Source: Amphimedon queenslandica | Lineage: Eukaryota; Porifera; Demospongiae; Haplosclerida; Niphatidae | DNA: 64,000 nucleotides | Direction: 5' to 3' | Assembly: GCF_000090795.2 (NCBI RefSeq) | Contig: NW_003546320.1 | Location: forward strand, 48,396 to 112,395 | In this document: in pieces, positions 30,933-46,336 of the stretch | Numbering within the stretch: the first letter of the stretch is position 1 | Layout: every line of letters starts with the position of its first letter | Translations under genes and position numbers: made by a program | Notes under the pieces: model-generated | What the model saw: only the letters and a program-made list of their open reading frames with translations | Told to the model about the DNA's origin: nothing | The model's database searches: none

Positions 30933-33900
30933 CTATGAATAATTGTTACTTTGTTTGTATCTCTGTTTTACTCTCTCTTGTATTAATAAGCTATTAGTTA
31001 GTTTAGCCCATCTATCTAAAATAACTCTTTGATGTTTCTATGAAAATATAATATTATTGCTCAAACTAAAAGGTAAATACCTTGATATCTTTCTCAATGG
31101 AAATCTGTTGGTGTTGTTGCAAGGCTTCCAGCAAAATTTCTTGATATTCTGATGCAACAACAATGCCATCAAAACTACATGTATGACAACAATAAATTTT
31201 GCTCAAAATTCTTAAAAAACCAACTAACATTGGGTAGCAGGATCCTTTTGTAAACTCCCATCCTTTCATAGCCGGAGCATAATCAATATTAAGCTTTTGA
31301 GCTACTTTACTTATACCAGGCTCAGTTATATGAACTGCTCCCTCAGGCAACATCGATGGTGTGAATAATTCTACATTGCCATATTCATTTCGAGGTACTT
31401 GACCCTGTTGTGAAGTGTAATATATACAGTATGTGAGATCTCTTACATCAACTACTGGTGGTGGCACATACTGCTCTGTTTGCCAATGACCAAATAAGTG
31501 ACTAGTTCTCTGCTCCTTTGTACAAAGAATGACACATTATAAATATGAATATATAACCTTTTCACTGTGTTTAGATTTAACAGTTTTTATAGGTTCCTCT
31601 CCTGGCTATAAAATAGAAGGCACATCAATAAAAATAAATACTTGTACATTATACCTTGATTATCAGACCTTGTTTAAGCCAAGCTTCACGAGTATGCAGC
31701 TAACAAGAGGTAAATTATCATTGGAATTACGTAAGTCTAATGTTAATGCCAGTGGCCTATAATAGCACTTCTGGCTGTAATTCAAAATAAAGAAACTAGC
31801 CTTAATTATTATGAATGCTAAAAGAGAGAGATGCAGAAGTTTAAAAAAAGTTCAAACACTTCTACAGTAGCTTGTAACAACTATCAAGAGTCCATTTTAT
31901 AAATACTATAATGGACTCTTGATTCTACATTTTTGTAATAGCAATACTTACAGGTTGGACACAACTTCTTGAATATACAGGTTCTCCTTTAAAGTGTCCC
32001 AATATATAATCCTTATTATCAGGGTAAATAGCTGCAATAGTAATTGTAACAAACTTCACACATCATTAAATTCTTTATTTGGCAACTTGCAGTCAAATTA
32101 CATTTGAGCATGCACAAATGAAACAATAGGCTGATTATTTCAAATATTAATTTGCCAAAATATTCAGCGATGGTACTAATGTAACACAAACCTTCATACT
32201 TGAGAAGGTGTTTCTTCAGGACATACCTGATCAGGAATTAAAACTATCACTCATGCATAATACATGTAAGTAATAACTTACAAGGGATGATTCTTATAAT
32301 GAGAGAGTAAGGTAGGCAATGGTGCAGACAGTAATTGATCTATTTTTCATATTATTTACAAAGCACAAAGCAATGGGCTTACCTTTTATATCACTTGATT
32401 CCTGCTGTGCCTCAACAGCAGGCTGAGAAAACGGAGAAAGGGTTTCACACCACCAAGATGTATCAACCCTCAATTTATGAATTTTTGTGCACCATTGTGA
32501 AGCATAGCGTGGTGTAACATCAGACATAAGAGAGGCTAAAAATAGATAATTTTTCATAAAAATAAAAAGTACTTACAATTTTCAACAGCTAACACATAAA
32601 AAAACTCATTTTGTAAATGCTTCTCACAAAGTGCAGGTTCACCAACTGACATAGATGGAATGTGAATAGGTCTCCATTTCCCATTGGACAGTAAAACTTC
32701 AACCCAGCTATTGTATTGATCTAAAGAATGATAAAATTGCCTGGTATATTTTATAGTGCTGGGCGATAGTATCGATATATGCGATGGTCGCGATAGTAAT
32801 CTACTATCACTATCGTGATAGTTGAATCAACACTATCACGATTGACACGTGGTACATGTACGCATGCGCATTATCAAACACGTGGTTACTTTAATGAGTT
32901 AGTTCAGCTGTAAAAATGGAAGATGTTATCATTAGTAGCAGTACTGCTCCAAAAAGAAACAGAAATATTGCCTTTACCTGGTGCTACTAGTGTTGTATGG
33001 AAGTACTTTAGTTTTCCTGCTGTTGATGGTAAAATTTCTGAGTGCTTGAATAATCTCCAAAAGGCTCATGCAGAAATTTCAAGATATTAGAGCCTATTAG
33101 CTTAGATATATATGATATACAATCCTTTGGCATGGTGGAACACAAATTTCTTTTGTTATCCAATAATAGCTAGGAAATATTTATGTATACCGGTGGCATC
33201 AGTTCCCTCTGAATGTGTATTTATAGTACTGCAGGGAATATAGGTACTAAAAAAAGAGCTTGTCTACATCCAGAAAATGTCCTTCTAGCTGAAAACCTCA
33301 AATATTCATCTACCTTTCATCCTTTTGCCTATTTTGTTACATTAAATAAATATATTAAAATTAATTGTTAATATCGTGATAGTATCACTATCGTTAAAAT
33401 TTTAAGAACTATCAATCGTGATATGATAGTAGCACTATCGCCCAGCACTAATATTTTATAACAACTTTTACCGTAAAAATTCCTTGAATTTAAGACACTG
33501 CTACCAAAATGATCTTCAAATTTTTGTCTCTTAGGGCTACTTTCATCTGCAGTTGAAGAACTTAAAGACGTCTCAAAGTATGGTGATGTTGATAGTTTCC
33601 GCTTTCTTTTTAACTTTTCGTTACTTTTTTGTGCACAATTATATTGGTATTCTTCAACAATACTGCTAAAATCTGACTTTTGAGATAAAGATTTATCTTT
33701 TGATGACCCACTCTGTTTATTTGCTTTTATTGAAGAAATCTGCAGCACAAATTAAAAGCATAAAAATTGCTATCACCTTACTGGAAAGACAAGAACCAGA
33801 CGTGCCCTAATCCCAAGAGACTTATACAATGTAACAAGCAACTGCACAGTAGATAATTCCTTAAATAATGATAACAAATAAAAATTAAATATGGACTGTA

Positions 33901-36326
33901 CACGTACTTTCAGACATGGTACATCCTCTATTGATGAAATATTTGCAATGAACCTGAAAAATATTTTTGAATACAAAATTCGAAACAATAATTATGGAAA
34001 TGACATATTATGGGGCTTTGTCAGTCATAATAATGTAAGTCTCAACTTTTAACCTAAAAAAGTTTTAGCCAATGTATAATTCAGACTGGATTAGGCTGCC
34101 AGGCTAAAATATGGACTAGTTACATAGACTTCCTACTTCCACTACAGAGTAGTATGTCTGTTGCCTATGGAAGAGCTCAGCTAGATTTTGATACAGTGCT
34201 ACAGCATTTCATTTGTTGCTGGACAGAGGTCAGGTTCATGCTAACTATAATCAGCCATAGCTACCATAGACACCAGTTGACATTAGTTACATTCATTCTC
34301 ATGCCTTAAAATATTTCTCAATAAAATAAAAATTTGCATTACCACTCTGGAGATACTGATTATTAATAATGCATTATTAGCTATAGTAGGTTCCAAAGCC
34401 AAAACAGAAAAAGTGTTCTGCAATTATAATAATTAGGATTGTCCTACTGCAAGTGCAAGTAATAAATATAACAATATAATTCGCAGAATAAATTCCTCAA
34501 ATTAGTGGCATGACGTGGAAAATTCGAATTGGGAATAAAAATTGCAAAATTTAATACACAAATTGTATATCCGCTAAATTTATACCTTTCAAAAAAGGCA
34601 CCCTATGGTAAATAATACAGTACAAAATGGTGATTCATGAAAATGATTTTTGAATAAATTGTAACCAGTTTAATGTCTGAAAAGTTTCCCGCTATACAAT
34701 ATATAAATTATAAAAGTAGACAGAATTAATGTGGGAAGCAAAATATTAATGCTGAGATACACATGTACATGTACATGCATTACAACAATGGCTCTATCTA
34801 TGATGCTTTCGAGTTTTGAACCTAAAAGTAACACCCTCATATCAGGGATGCATTTAGGGGGAAGGCTGAGGGGCAATGAAGTACATGTACATGTACAAAT
34901 TCAAAGACGTTAGAAAAAGTTAGAGTACAACAAAATCAGCAGAGAGGTAAAACAAGACAAATAACATTAATAAATTAAGTTACATGTATAAGGCTAGAAA
35001 ATTAACATACCATCGTAAAGCGTGATTTAAATTCTTTTCCCAGCAAAGTTCAGCTGAATTAATCATACAGATACTTTGAGGAGTTAGAGAAAGAATAAGA
35101 CATTGAGTCAAAAGTTCATTGCACTGATCAATCATACGTCTTCCATGAGCAATTAAACAAAGCAGGTGTACCTGAAAATTACATACAAAATAAAGCTCTA
35201 CATACAGTACTGAGAAACATGTAATATTATTATTAAAATACAAATCATTCTAAACATCACCAGCTAGCACACACAAGGTCTAACATGAAGCTACATGATA
35301 TAGCTATCACTAGTAATATCCGTATTACAAAACAGATTGGCCAAAAATCAAGTTGAAAGTGTACAATGAACCAAAATGCATTCTAAAAATTTAGTAAAAA
35401 TGATGGTCCAAATTACTTTGTGAAGGTTAACTTGAATCTCACGGTAAAAAGCTCTCAAGGCCTTATCTTGAGAACACTCCTTTTTTCTAAAAAATTGAAT
35501 TCTCCTTAACAGAACAGCTATAACAATAGAAACTAAGTGTGTATTAATAACGTTCATGACGAAACCAAATTAAGCCACATAGGAGGTATAACAAAGTTTA
35601 TGTATACAGTAAGCAAGGGAGCAATAAGCTAATAACTTAGTTTCTTATGCTACCTCAAATTAACATAACTAAAAAAAGTCTCAGCTAGGAACTCACTCTA
35701 GATGGTGTCGATCCCAATTACTAAGCGGTAATACCATTGCAATTAAATTTAGAGTATCCCCTTTTCGTGAGCAGGTGGACAGCGTAATTAAGTATTATTA
35801 TTGACATTACAGACGTATTGCAGAAAAATGATAAATAAAAAATGATAAATAAAGAATGATTGCATCAATAGCAAATAACAACCACATAAGGTAGGAAACA
35901 ATGCAGTGATACGAGTGAATATGCAGTATAGGCCATGCTCATTGACGTAGCAAATTGGTAGCACTAGCGAGCTGTCACTGACTGTCGGATGAATCATAAA
36001 TGATCTGAATACATGCATAAAATGACAAGACTCTTTGCTATGGAATCTTGTCCCATAACTACATGAACGTACTGCCATCTTAAAGTATAAAATATTCTTA
36101 TGCAGATGCACAAATTTAAAAGAGATAATACACACTAATTACCATGTGACTACTATGTTACCTAGTCAACGTTAATGGTACAGTTGTGCCACTTCTATTT
36201 TGGAGCTCATGCTCATCTATAATATAAAGTTAATCACGAGATACTACAATGCAACATCTTACCTGATTCAGGAATTATCACTTCTTCCCATTCAATGGAT
36301 TCCGAATCAGATTCAGATGAAGACAT
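30933..36326 (-). CDS. XPC: XPC/RAD4 DNA-damage recognition protein
   Basis: Recognises helix-distorting lesions to start global-genome nucleotide excision repair. Exons (minus): 36263-36326 (ATG 36326), 35697-35760, 35417-35486, 35011-35171, 33908-33953, 33782-33859, 33472-33739, 32577-32720, 32383-32535, 32282-32339, 32192-32226, 31952-32031, 31655-31699, 31558-31605, 31447-31515, 31229-31404, 31081-31174 and 30933-31037. About 585 residues against 940 in human. Visible are an acidic N-terminus (MSSSESDSES), the HKVHLLCLIAHG helix, the transglutaminase-fold core (VQLLVTLYKSLGIRARLVLV; SWVEVLLSNGKWRPIHIPS), and the BHD1-3 region (PRYASQWCTKIHKLRVDTSWW, LPTLLSHYKNHPLYVLKKHL, PRNEYGNVELFTPSMLPEGA). 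The last exon (RWAKLTNSLLIQERVKQRY) aligns with the centrin-2-binding helix, keeping its Trp and Leu spacing. The protein ends directly after it. The 45-nt and 35-nt exons are very small but keep frame. Confidence 0.94.
32754..33450. mobile_element. Degenerate hAT transposon with BED and hAT-dimerisation remnants
   Basis: Terminal inverted repeats TAGTGCTGGGCGATAGT / ACTATCGCCCAGCACTA, flanked by an exact 8-bp duplication ATATTTTA at 32746-32753 and 33451-33458, identify a hAT element of 697 bp. About 32915-33030 encodes a BED-finger-like remnant on the plus strand (VVWKYFSFPAVDG). About 33120-33305 encodes the dimerisation region in broken frames (ARKYLCIPVASVPSECVF, KKRACLHPENVLLAENL). The catalytic middle is deleted, so the copy is dead but recently derived from an autonomous parent. 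It fills nearly all of the 751-bp XPC intron; without it and one duplication the intron would be 46 bp. Confidence 0.93.
33954..35010. other. 1-kb XPC intron, no gene seen
   Basis: AT-rich, with ACATGT words at 34761-34776 and 34880-34896. Short open frames lack splice signals or similarity. Confidence 0.5.
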
Positions 36327-36564
36327 TACTACGACCTACGATTATTCATGGACTGTACTTATCTGACTACTTATTGTGTAATTTTTGCATGGTACACACC
36401 CATAACGCCCACCCAGCAAGATATTCTCTATTTAAAGCCCAATAATAATTATTAAGACTAAACACAAAAATGGATAATCATCACTTGCAGTTGCTGTACA
36501 ATCAATGAATACGCAATAGAGATGCACACAAAAACAAGTTAAACATGCACACAATCAATAAAAA
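36327..36564. promoter_or_regulatory. XPC upstream / Rho paralogue 3' spacer
   Basis: The 238 bp between the XPC ATG and the stop codon of the upstream Rho gene, both on the minus strand, must contain the XPC promoter and the Rho 3' UTR. No distinctive motif was recognised. Confidence 0.45.
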
Positions 36565-37644
36565 CTATAAAAGTCGACAGAGTGAACCTCCCTTCTTCTT
36601 TTTCTTTTGAAGTGCTGCTCGAGTAGCAGTTGTGAAAACCTCTCTAACACCTTCACGTGTTTTAGCTGAGCATTCCAAGTAGAAATACGCTCCTACAGTA
36701 TCAGCCATATTTCTTCCAGCATCAGGCTTTATGGTAGTACCATTAAAAGCTGGGTCAGATCTTAAATCTTTCTTGGTAGCAATGAGAAGAAAAGGGACAT
36801 TTGGACAAAAATGTTCTACTTCAGGCAGCCATTTAGACTGAATGTTTTCTAAGGAGTCACTGTTATCCACAGAGAAACACATCAAAATCACGTCAGTGTC
36901 TGGATAAGAGAGTGGACGCAATCTATCATAATCTTCCTGACCTACAAGTATAAGCAGATGTAATGCATAACATAACAGTGTCATTAAACAATTGTACATG
37001 TAGTTACCATGAATTTATAGCAATATAAAAACAATTATGAAAAATGTCATGTAAAAAGTAAACATTACATGTAAGTGATAAAATAATATCTATCTAGAAG
37101 TACAAGTGATAATCATTATTTCCAGCACCAGGAGTAGAAAAATGAGTTATTAACAAATCAAACTTGACTTTAAGTAGTGTACATGATGATTAAAAGCATG
37201 AGGACATAATAAGAGTATATAATGCATAAAATCAATTGTTACGTTCAATAATTATGTTAATTACAAAATTAACTGCAGCACTGCATTTACATGTAGAAAA
37301 CACCAATACGCCACAAAATTAAAGTCTACATCAAAGAACTATTAAATGCACGAATCAATAAAATGGCTGCACATAGCCCAACTCTGCCCTCTGTACAGAC
37401 TATTAAATCACATAGTGGTTTTATGCCACGATTGAATAAATTGTTTTGTACACTCACCTGCTGTGTCCCACAATGCTAGCTCCACTAATTTACCATCGAC
37501 TTCAATATCAGACACATAATTTTCAAACACAGTAGGAATATATTTGTCAGGGAACTCGTCCTTCGTGAAGGCAAAGAGTAGGCAAGTCTTACCACACGCC
37601 CCATCACCAACTATGACAAGCTTTCGTCTGATAGCACCTGCCAT
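36565..37644 (-). CDS. Divergent Rho-family small GTPase (paralogue B)
   Basis: Two coding exons, 37458-37644 and 36565-36941, give 187 residues. The G domain has GDGACGKT (P-loop), PTVFENYV (switch I) and [15 protein letters not shown] (switch II, split by a phase-1 intron after DTAG). It ends in CRLL, a CAAX box whose final Leu predicts geranylgeranylation. Two differences from RhoA stand out. The guanine-specificity motif reads ATKKD, not GNKKD, so the Asn is a Thr as in Rac/Cdc42 TKxD. The Rho insert helix is also shortened and unrelated in sequence ([14 protein letters not shown]). It sits head-to-head with a conventional RhoA 1.6 kb away, with the intron at the same codon, pointing to an inverted duplication. 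It should still cycle nucleotide, but insert-helix effectors may not bind. Confidence 0.93.
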
Positions 37645-39843
<2,199 letters not shown>

Positions 39844-40111
39844 ATGATTTCATTTGTTTGTGAACTTAAGTACTTATTTAACAATACACACCGTATTTTC
39901 ATTAATTATTCATTCTTGTATGTTAGACGTAATTATTTGTACACTTAAAATTAGGTAGTTTAGCCGTGCATACATGTGTATAATAATTTAATATCTGTTT
40001 TGGTGTGTATTAGTTATTTCTTTGACAGTTATGTTAATTTTAAATTGAAAAGTAGCCTCTTAACATGACAAATTCTACTGTAATTATTTCTCTTTTCTAT
40101 GTTTGTTATGT
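39844..40111. other. RhoA 3' flank convergent with PMPCB
   Basis: 268 bp between tail-to-tail stop codons. AT-rich, holding both 3' UTRs, with no other feature seen. Confidence 0.5.
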
Positions 40112-43100
40112 CTATACTCTAATCCAGTACATGTTGCCACGAATACGGTTGTAATCTGGAAGTTGCTCTATTGGTCCTGAAAATGAATATGAAATTATGA
40201 AAAGTTTTAGCAATGTGTACATACCTATTCCAACTACCACAGGACACTTGTCAGATATATATCTTGTGCAGACTTCTTTAACAGTTTTAGCATTGATTTG
40301 CTATTGTCAAAGTACAAGAAGTACAAATACGTGTAATCCGGGACATATACAATGTAAACTCACTTCAATGCGATAGTCAAGTTCAGGTAGTGGTATTCGG
40401 CGTCCATATGTTAACATTTGTCGTCCTATGTCTTCACAAATAGGTGTAGATCCTACATGTGATAATCAAAAGCAATGCAAAACGATGCAAAAATCTAACC
40501 ATCCATATACATGAAAAGATTGGTCTTAAATGTATTTTTTGCCCTCTCCACTTCAAAGTCACTAATGGAGTTACACAGCCTCATCCTGTAACAGTTAAAT
40601 ATCTATTAACAAATCTCTTGATGTTATTTTACCATTCATTCTGAAGATTAAAAAAAAGATCATCAATAGTCATTCTATCTGTAACCATATATATACCCCT
40701 TAGATAAAAAAGGTAAAGCCATATACTAATGTAAGTTTCTTTACCATAATCCAGTGTCAGTGTAACAGGTGTTAAATGACATGAAACTATGAGCCAGTCC
40801 TTCAGAAGCACAGATCTATGTATGTAACAAATTCAATTAAAATTACTATTGTTAGTATAAGCTTTGACATTATTAATTTACATGTGCAATATGTACCAAT
40901 TAATTCAATGATCCCGCACAATTAATATACTTTAGGTGCTTGTGCTAAATTACATGTAAATTATAGCATTTAGATTAATTCACTGCTGAAGCCTAAATAT
41001 ACATGCGTTATAGAAGTCAAAGCTTATTATTGTAATTTTAAAGACTATACACAAGTACCAATGCTATGTCATGTGTTTAAATGAGCATGGTTGCTGCTTC
41101 TGACTTCTGGTATTCTTAATAATACTCATTCTTTGATGTGCATGTTTTAATCCTGATGCATCATCTTTTAGGGGCAAGCAAGAGTGAAGCCCCTTTAAAA
41201 ATAGTCCCCATTGAGCAATACGTATTCCGTATGCCTTCTAATTATACAATGGGCTGGAAATGCTTCCTCTAATGACAATGAACAAGATGGCAGCATGTAT
41301 TTTAAACGGGAACAAACTTTCAAGTTTTCTAACAGCTAGATAGAGAGAGGAGCTACCTAAAGCATCTCTAAAGGCTACACCAATCACTCTGGATACTATA
41401 AAATATACATAAACTTATAAGATTCATTATGGTAAACTACAGTTGGTGACAGTGCCAAGTTTTTTGTTTTAAGACTCCTCAGTCCTCTCATTGACAGAAT
41501 GAAGATTATGAGAAGTACATGCATTCTGGCCCGAGACTGTGTGAGAAGAACTTGATTAGTATACATGTAGATTAGAAGTTTAGCTTTGGCTGTCAGTTAC
41601 ATATCAAAGTGGTAGCACTGTTTCTTGTCCTTTTCCTGTTTGATGATTGGTAATTGGTTTCATAGCTGGTGATATTTGCTCTGTTCAGACCCAGACAAGA
41701 GGGCGGAGTCTGAATATGCAAAGAAGCATACATGTAGATGTAAGTAATGGTCTCATGAACAAAAAGTGAACAATGTTTTTTCTCTCTCATTAGACTAAGA
41801 GCAATTAGAATCTACATTAAATTTAATTTTTATCAGCAGTAAAGATTAAAGCAGCAGTAAAGATTTGCCATAAAAACATGAGTTGGAGAAGAGAAGATAT
41901 TATAATGAAAGGATCTGCAATGTTGACCATGGCTCCGTCATACCCTTAGTATAGACTACTAGTAGCAGTGACTAATACTTTTACAAAAGACTTGCCTCAC
42001 TACTCTCTAAAAAACTCCAGAAGTCCTACTTTGACAATCTCTCTAGGGTTAGATGCCATTTATCCTTTTCTCTTTTGAAATCTGTGACTGTTTGCCTAAG
42101 AAGTGCTCGTAAAAAGCCTCGTATATTTCTCATATAGGCTCATACCACTGTCCAATCCACTCAATTAACTATGTTGACCTTGCTGCTGCAAAAAGGCATG
42201 TTTCTTAACATTTCCCCTCCTTTCCCTACTTATTTATGCCTTATAAACAATAATTAGTTCGTTTTGTTTTACATGTATTGTGCATATACTGTACATGTCA
42301 TAAAAAATGTACATTCGCAATACACAAATAAAAACTATGCAATAGAAGGTCGACAAGCATAGTTGCATACTGCATACAATAAATGGACATATAGTCATGT
42401 GATGCATGTAGTACATCATGTCATGTATGTATAGTATATGTACATTGTACATTGGATGTACTTAGAATACAATAAAAGGTTGACATGCCTATACAGTATA
42501 CTGCAATATCCTATACATGTACATGTATATATACTGCCTGTACTGCATCCATGAATCTAATAGAAGGTTGACATTGCACAAGTTACTTTTTATAGACAAT
42601 AGTTAAGGCTGATTCATAGAGTGATAAAGCACCATTAATTTTGTTTAACTGGATTTGCCTAGTAAAGTCAGAGTAGGGAAATCTGCAGCATTGTCTCCAC
42701 TTTTAACATTTACATGCAGGCACTTAACACTAGTTGTAACAATTACAATTTATGTACATGTACTTTTAATTTTCTGAGGATGAAGTGGCCTGTACAACTA
42801 TACAATGTAGATTTGGGGTCTAATTTAAGTGCTTGTATGTAAATCTTAAGTACTATAAAATTTATAATACTCTAGATAATAAAGTACAAAAGCTACAATA
42901 AGTCTTCAAGATAAAAAACAGCATTATTTTCTTTGTAAAAGCTATGCACATTGCAATGTGCTATACTCATAACAGTGCATGTACATGTATTTACTGTACG
43001 CACCTTGTACACATACATGCATATAGACACTGACCTGAGCTAATTTACTTGCCATGTTAGTTCCTCCACTTAAAGATCTATCCCAATTGCCGATAATCTA

Positions 43101-46100
43101 ATACATGTAGCTAACACTCAAAAATCTCTAAAATATAATGAACTCACAGTGCTAGCTATCATAAGTGGAAAATAATCAGGATTAGCCCAACCACAACCTT
43201 CAACAGCCAGAACAATATGAGCAGCTGGCATGGCATCATCACGAAATCTCATCTGTAATCAGATAGTACATTGTATATAGAGATTGATAGCCCATGAACA
43301 TGTACAAGTACTACATTGTACATGTCAGGAGGTTTCATTTTGGAAATTTTAAAAGACGATGCACATTTATTACACACAGATGCACATACATGTACATGTA
43401 CATGTAAATGCATCAAGGCATGATGATATTTAAACATTGAAGCTGCTTCAAAAATGTACCTCACTTCCTGTATATCTGCAAGGTGAAACTTCAGGAAGTG
43501 TTGAAGGACTACCAGGCACTGCACTAAATGACTTCTCAGCAAGTTTCACTAGCTCATCATGATTAACATCACCAGCAGCAGCCAGAACCATACGGGATGC
43601 TGAGTAATGTGTTGATATGTAATTTAGAAGATCATTTCGGTTAATTTTCCTGGAATCCACAAAACAAAGGATTATATTGATGGTAAAAATTAAACTAACT
43701 TGATGTTTGCAGTTGGACCCAATATAGTATAACCAAGGGGTGTACCTTGATAGGCAATTGAGTGAACATGATCAAATATAACTTCCTCCACTTGCTGATC
43801 TACTTCCTAAAAACAGCAACAACAGCATACATGTAATATGCAGATACTACGTAGCTAATTGTAATACATGTACCATTTACTGTACAATGAAATTGTGCTT
43901 TTAATTAAGAATTGCAGAACAGTTGAGATACTGTATAGTGGGTATATTTCCCGGGGAAAATGTTTAACCAAAATCACCTTTCAACTTATTCACAGGAAAA
44001 ATTTTTTGCGTTTTTCTTCTACTGACCATTATTAGTATGATAAAAAATAATTTTCATAGATAAAAATTGTCATGAATTTTTTAAAACCGTGAAATTAGCG
44101 AAATTAAATCGCAGCAAAATATACTCCCTATACGGTAGTTCATGCATACATGTACATGTACCATTATACATGCACATTCCTCAAAACAAAAATACAAGTG
44201 TACGGAGAACATGCCCATGCCAAAATTAATGTAACACGTGTACCTACATGTACATGTAGTTAGTAAATTGTACTAGTGGCTTCACTGTGGACAACAAGCT
44301 TTAGGCATGCACTTAGTTTAAAACACATTCTGTTAAGCCTAGTACACAATATCAGCCTTGCGACAGGAAGTGCTGTACAAACCAATGGCACACGCATCAA
44401 TAACGCAAGAGTTGAACTTTGGTCAACTCATGCGTTAACTCGCAGCATTTGTACAGCACTTCTGGTGCTCTTCCTGTCACAATGCATGATACTGTGTACT
44501 AGGCCAGTATGCCTTAGGCTCTACATAAATGTACAATGTACATGCTTCACGCAGAGTGGGACGAAATCTCCGACGCAGCAAAAGACATGGTTAGAGCAAG
44601 TCTCTCTCGATCCTATACAAGCATAAATGATACATACTAGCAGCTTTTGTTCTAAATGCTATCAAGTTTTGCCAGCCTAGACGAGAACAAGAGAGTTCAT
44701 TATAGTACTTTAATGGCAAAAGAAACACTTAAGAGCTAGACTAAAAAGTACACGTAGCATCAGCCAAAAATCATCCAGGGTTTGAAATTTTTGCTAACAC
44801 ACACACACACAGTGACACAATGATTGTAGTACCATAGACTGTATACCTATGGTGTGGGTGAAGGAAACAGTATAAAATGGAAGTGTGAAGATGCATGTAC
44901 ACATGTTTACCAGAATAAAGTACAGTGTATACATGTACTGCATGTACTGTACATAAGAATCATGAAAAGAAATTTAAAATGTATAAATATAAGCCATACT
45001 TGCATTTCTCTAAGAATGACATCTCTTTCTCTTTCAATTTCTCTTTCTCCAAGGACTGGATTCAATATGATATCAGACAAAATATCAACAGCTACCATTA
45101 AATACAGTAACATGAAACAACAAAGACAATAATAGAAAAAAATTACCGGTTGGCAAATCTTTGCTAAGTGACTTGGCGTAGTATACAGTCTGTTCTCGTG
45201 ATGTATATGCATTCAAATGAGCACCAATATTTTCAACTTCAAGTTCAAGATGAGTTTGAGACCTATTCTTAGTTCCTTTAAATGCCATGTGTTCAAGAAA
45301 ATGAGCAACTCCATTAGTCTCAGGTGTTTCGAATCGACTACCTACAATGTACATGCACATTAAACGTTTTCTTCAAACAGCATTAATTTAAAAATAGTAC
45401 TATAATAGCTACATGGGTGTAAAGCCCTTGGAATGAGAATTGGTTTGTGATACTATACACATGTAGAAGAAAATAAAGTCAAAATAGGTCTTCATCTGCA
45501 ATGTTTTCAATAAAGTAATGCAGAGATAAAATGGCTGAGAGGCAAAGTAGAGCTATTTTGCCAAGAAATGTTTTGTTGTACTAAACTTAATCAATGAGAA
45601 GCTTCATTTCACTATAGCAAACATATTTGAAGAATTGAAATGTCTAGGAGGACAAAAATGATTTTTTTTCAACTGTCTGTCACAGCCAGCATGCTCATAC
45701 AACAATCTATTGAACTATTATTCTAGGTGGGTTGCCTTGACAACATCCCTGACTACAGAATAGCAATTAGGTATTATGCATAGTGGACTGAGCTAAAAAT
45801 AATCATTGCAAAATTATTCATAATTATTACATAAGAAGTTACTTCATACTGCAAGGGGACAATATTGCAATATACTCAACTATACAACAACAACCTAACA
45901 TTTTCATTTGTGCTAACACACCCAAGAATAAAACAAATGAAAGATATATATATATATATATACATGCACATTCAAAATGACTGACCAGCATCAATCCATA
46001 ATCCCACAGTACATGTGCTTCCACCAGAATTCTCGGATGCAACCCTTAGCCCATTAGGCAATCTTGTAACATTTGTCTTAGGAACATTATATAAAGACTA

Positions 46101-46336
46101 CACAAGGATAAAATGAATACAGTGTGATAGATAACATGAGTACAATCACATACAACCAAAACACTCTTATTCGTACATATACGGGGTCATATTTACCTGT
46201 TGATACGATAGTTGAGCAGCAGCGGAGGAAGCATACCTGTAGTTCTACAGAAAAAGTAAATAAGAACAAAAATAGCATTTACTTTGGACGGTAACTGAAG
46301 AATAGAGTGGAAGGTACGCAATGTCCTGGCCGCCAT
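40112..46336 (-). CDS. PMPCB: Mitochondrial processing peptidase beta subunit
   Basis: Zinc protease that, with PMPCA, removes presequences from imported mitochondrial precursors in the matrix. Fifteen exons (minus): 46283-46336 (ATG 46336), 46197-46245, 45986-46097, 45147-45341, 45000-45091, 43700-43806, 43460-43649, 43148-43252, 43035-43097, 40745-40815, 40633-40698, 40500-40585, 40364-40452, 40225-40300 and 40112-40176. About 472 residues; human has 489. The N-terminus ([18 protein letters not shown]) is a basic, acid-free targeting sequence. The inverted zinc motif HFLEH in [16 protein letters not shown] is intact, followed by [17 protein letters not shown] and [14 protein letters not shown]. 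The C-terminal M16 half is also conserved ([43 protein letters not shown]). Intron 40816-43034 (2.2 kb) shows no gene. PMPCB rather than UQCRC1 because the catalytic HxxEH is complete. Confidence 0.95.
40816..43034. other. 2.2-kb PMPCB intron, no gene seen
   Basis: Contains ACATGT words, for example at 42516-42530, and repeated phrases around CAATAGAAGGT/CGACA and AATAAAAGGTTGACA near 42340-42570. I see no splice-flanked coding block on either strand. Confidence 0.5.
43932..44133. mobile_element. MITE family 1, copy 2 (PMPCB intron)
   Basis: Interior words (CACCTTTCAACTTATTCACA, ACCATTATTAGTATGATAAA, AATTAGCGAAATTAAATC) match the copy at 21925-22136 in order and spacing. Ends are inverted: TGTATAGTGGGTATATTTCC and ATATACTCCCTATACGGTA. 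Confidence 0.8.
44298..44522. mobile_element. Foldback element with inner hairpin (PMPCB intron)
   Basis: Outer arms pair (TTAGGCATGC with GTATGCCTTAGG; CCTAGTACACA with TGTGTACTAGG; ACAGGAAG with CTTCCTGT; AAGTGCTGTACAAA with TTTGTACAGCACTT). At the centre, AACGCAAGAGTTGA pairs with TCAACTCATGCGTT, one mismatch. Nearly the whole 225 bp can fold. The 116-codon plus-strand open frame across it is a by-product. Confidence 0.75.

Noticed and set aside
32754-33450. Functional hAT transposase gene inside XPC
   Set aside because: The coding remnants are in broken frames with stops, and the catalytic centre is absent.
44276-44626. 116-codon plus-strand open frame in PMPCB
   Set aside because: It runs straight through both arms of a foldback element; frame openness follows from the inverted repeat.
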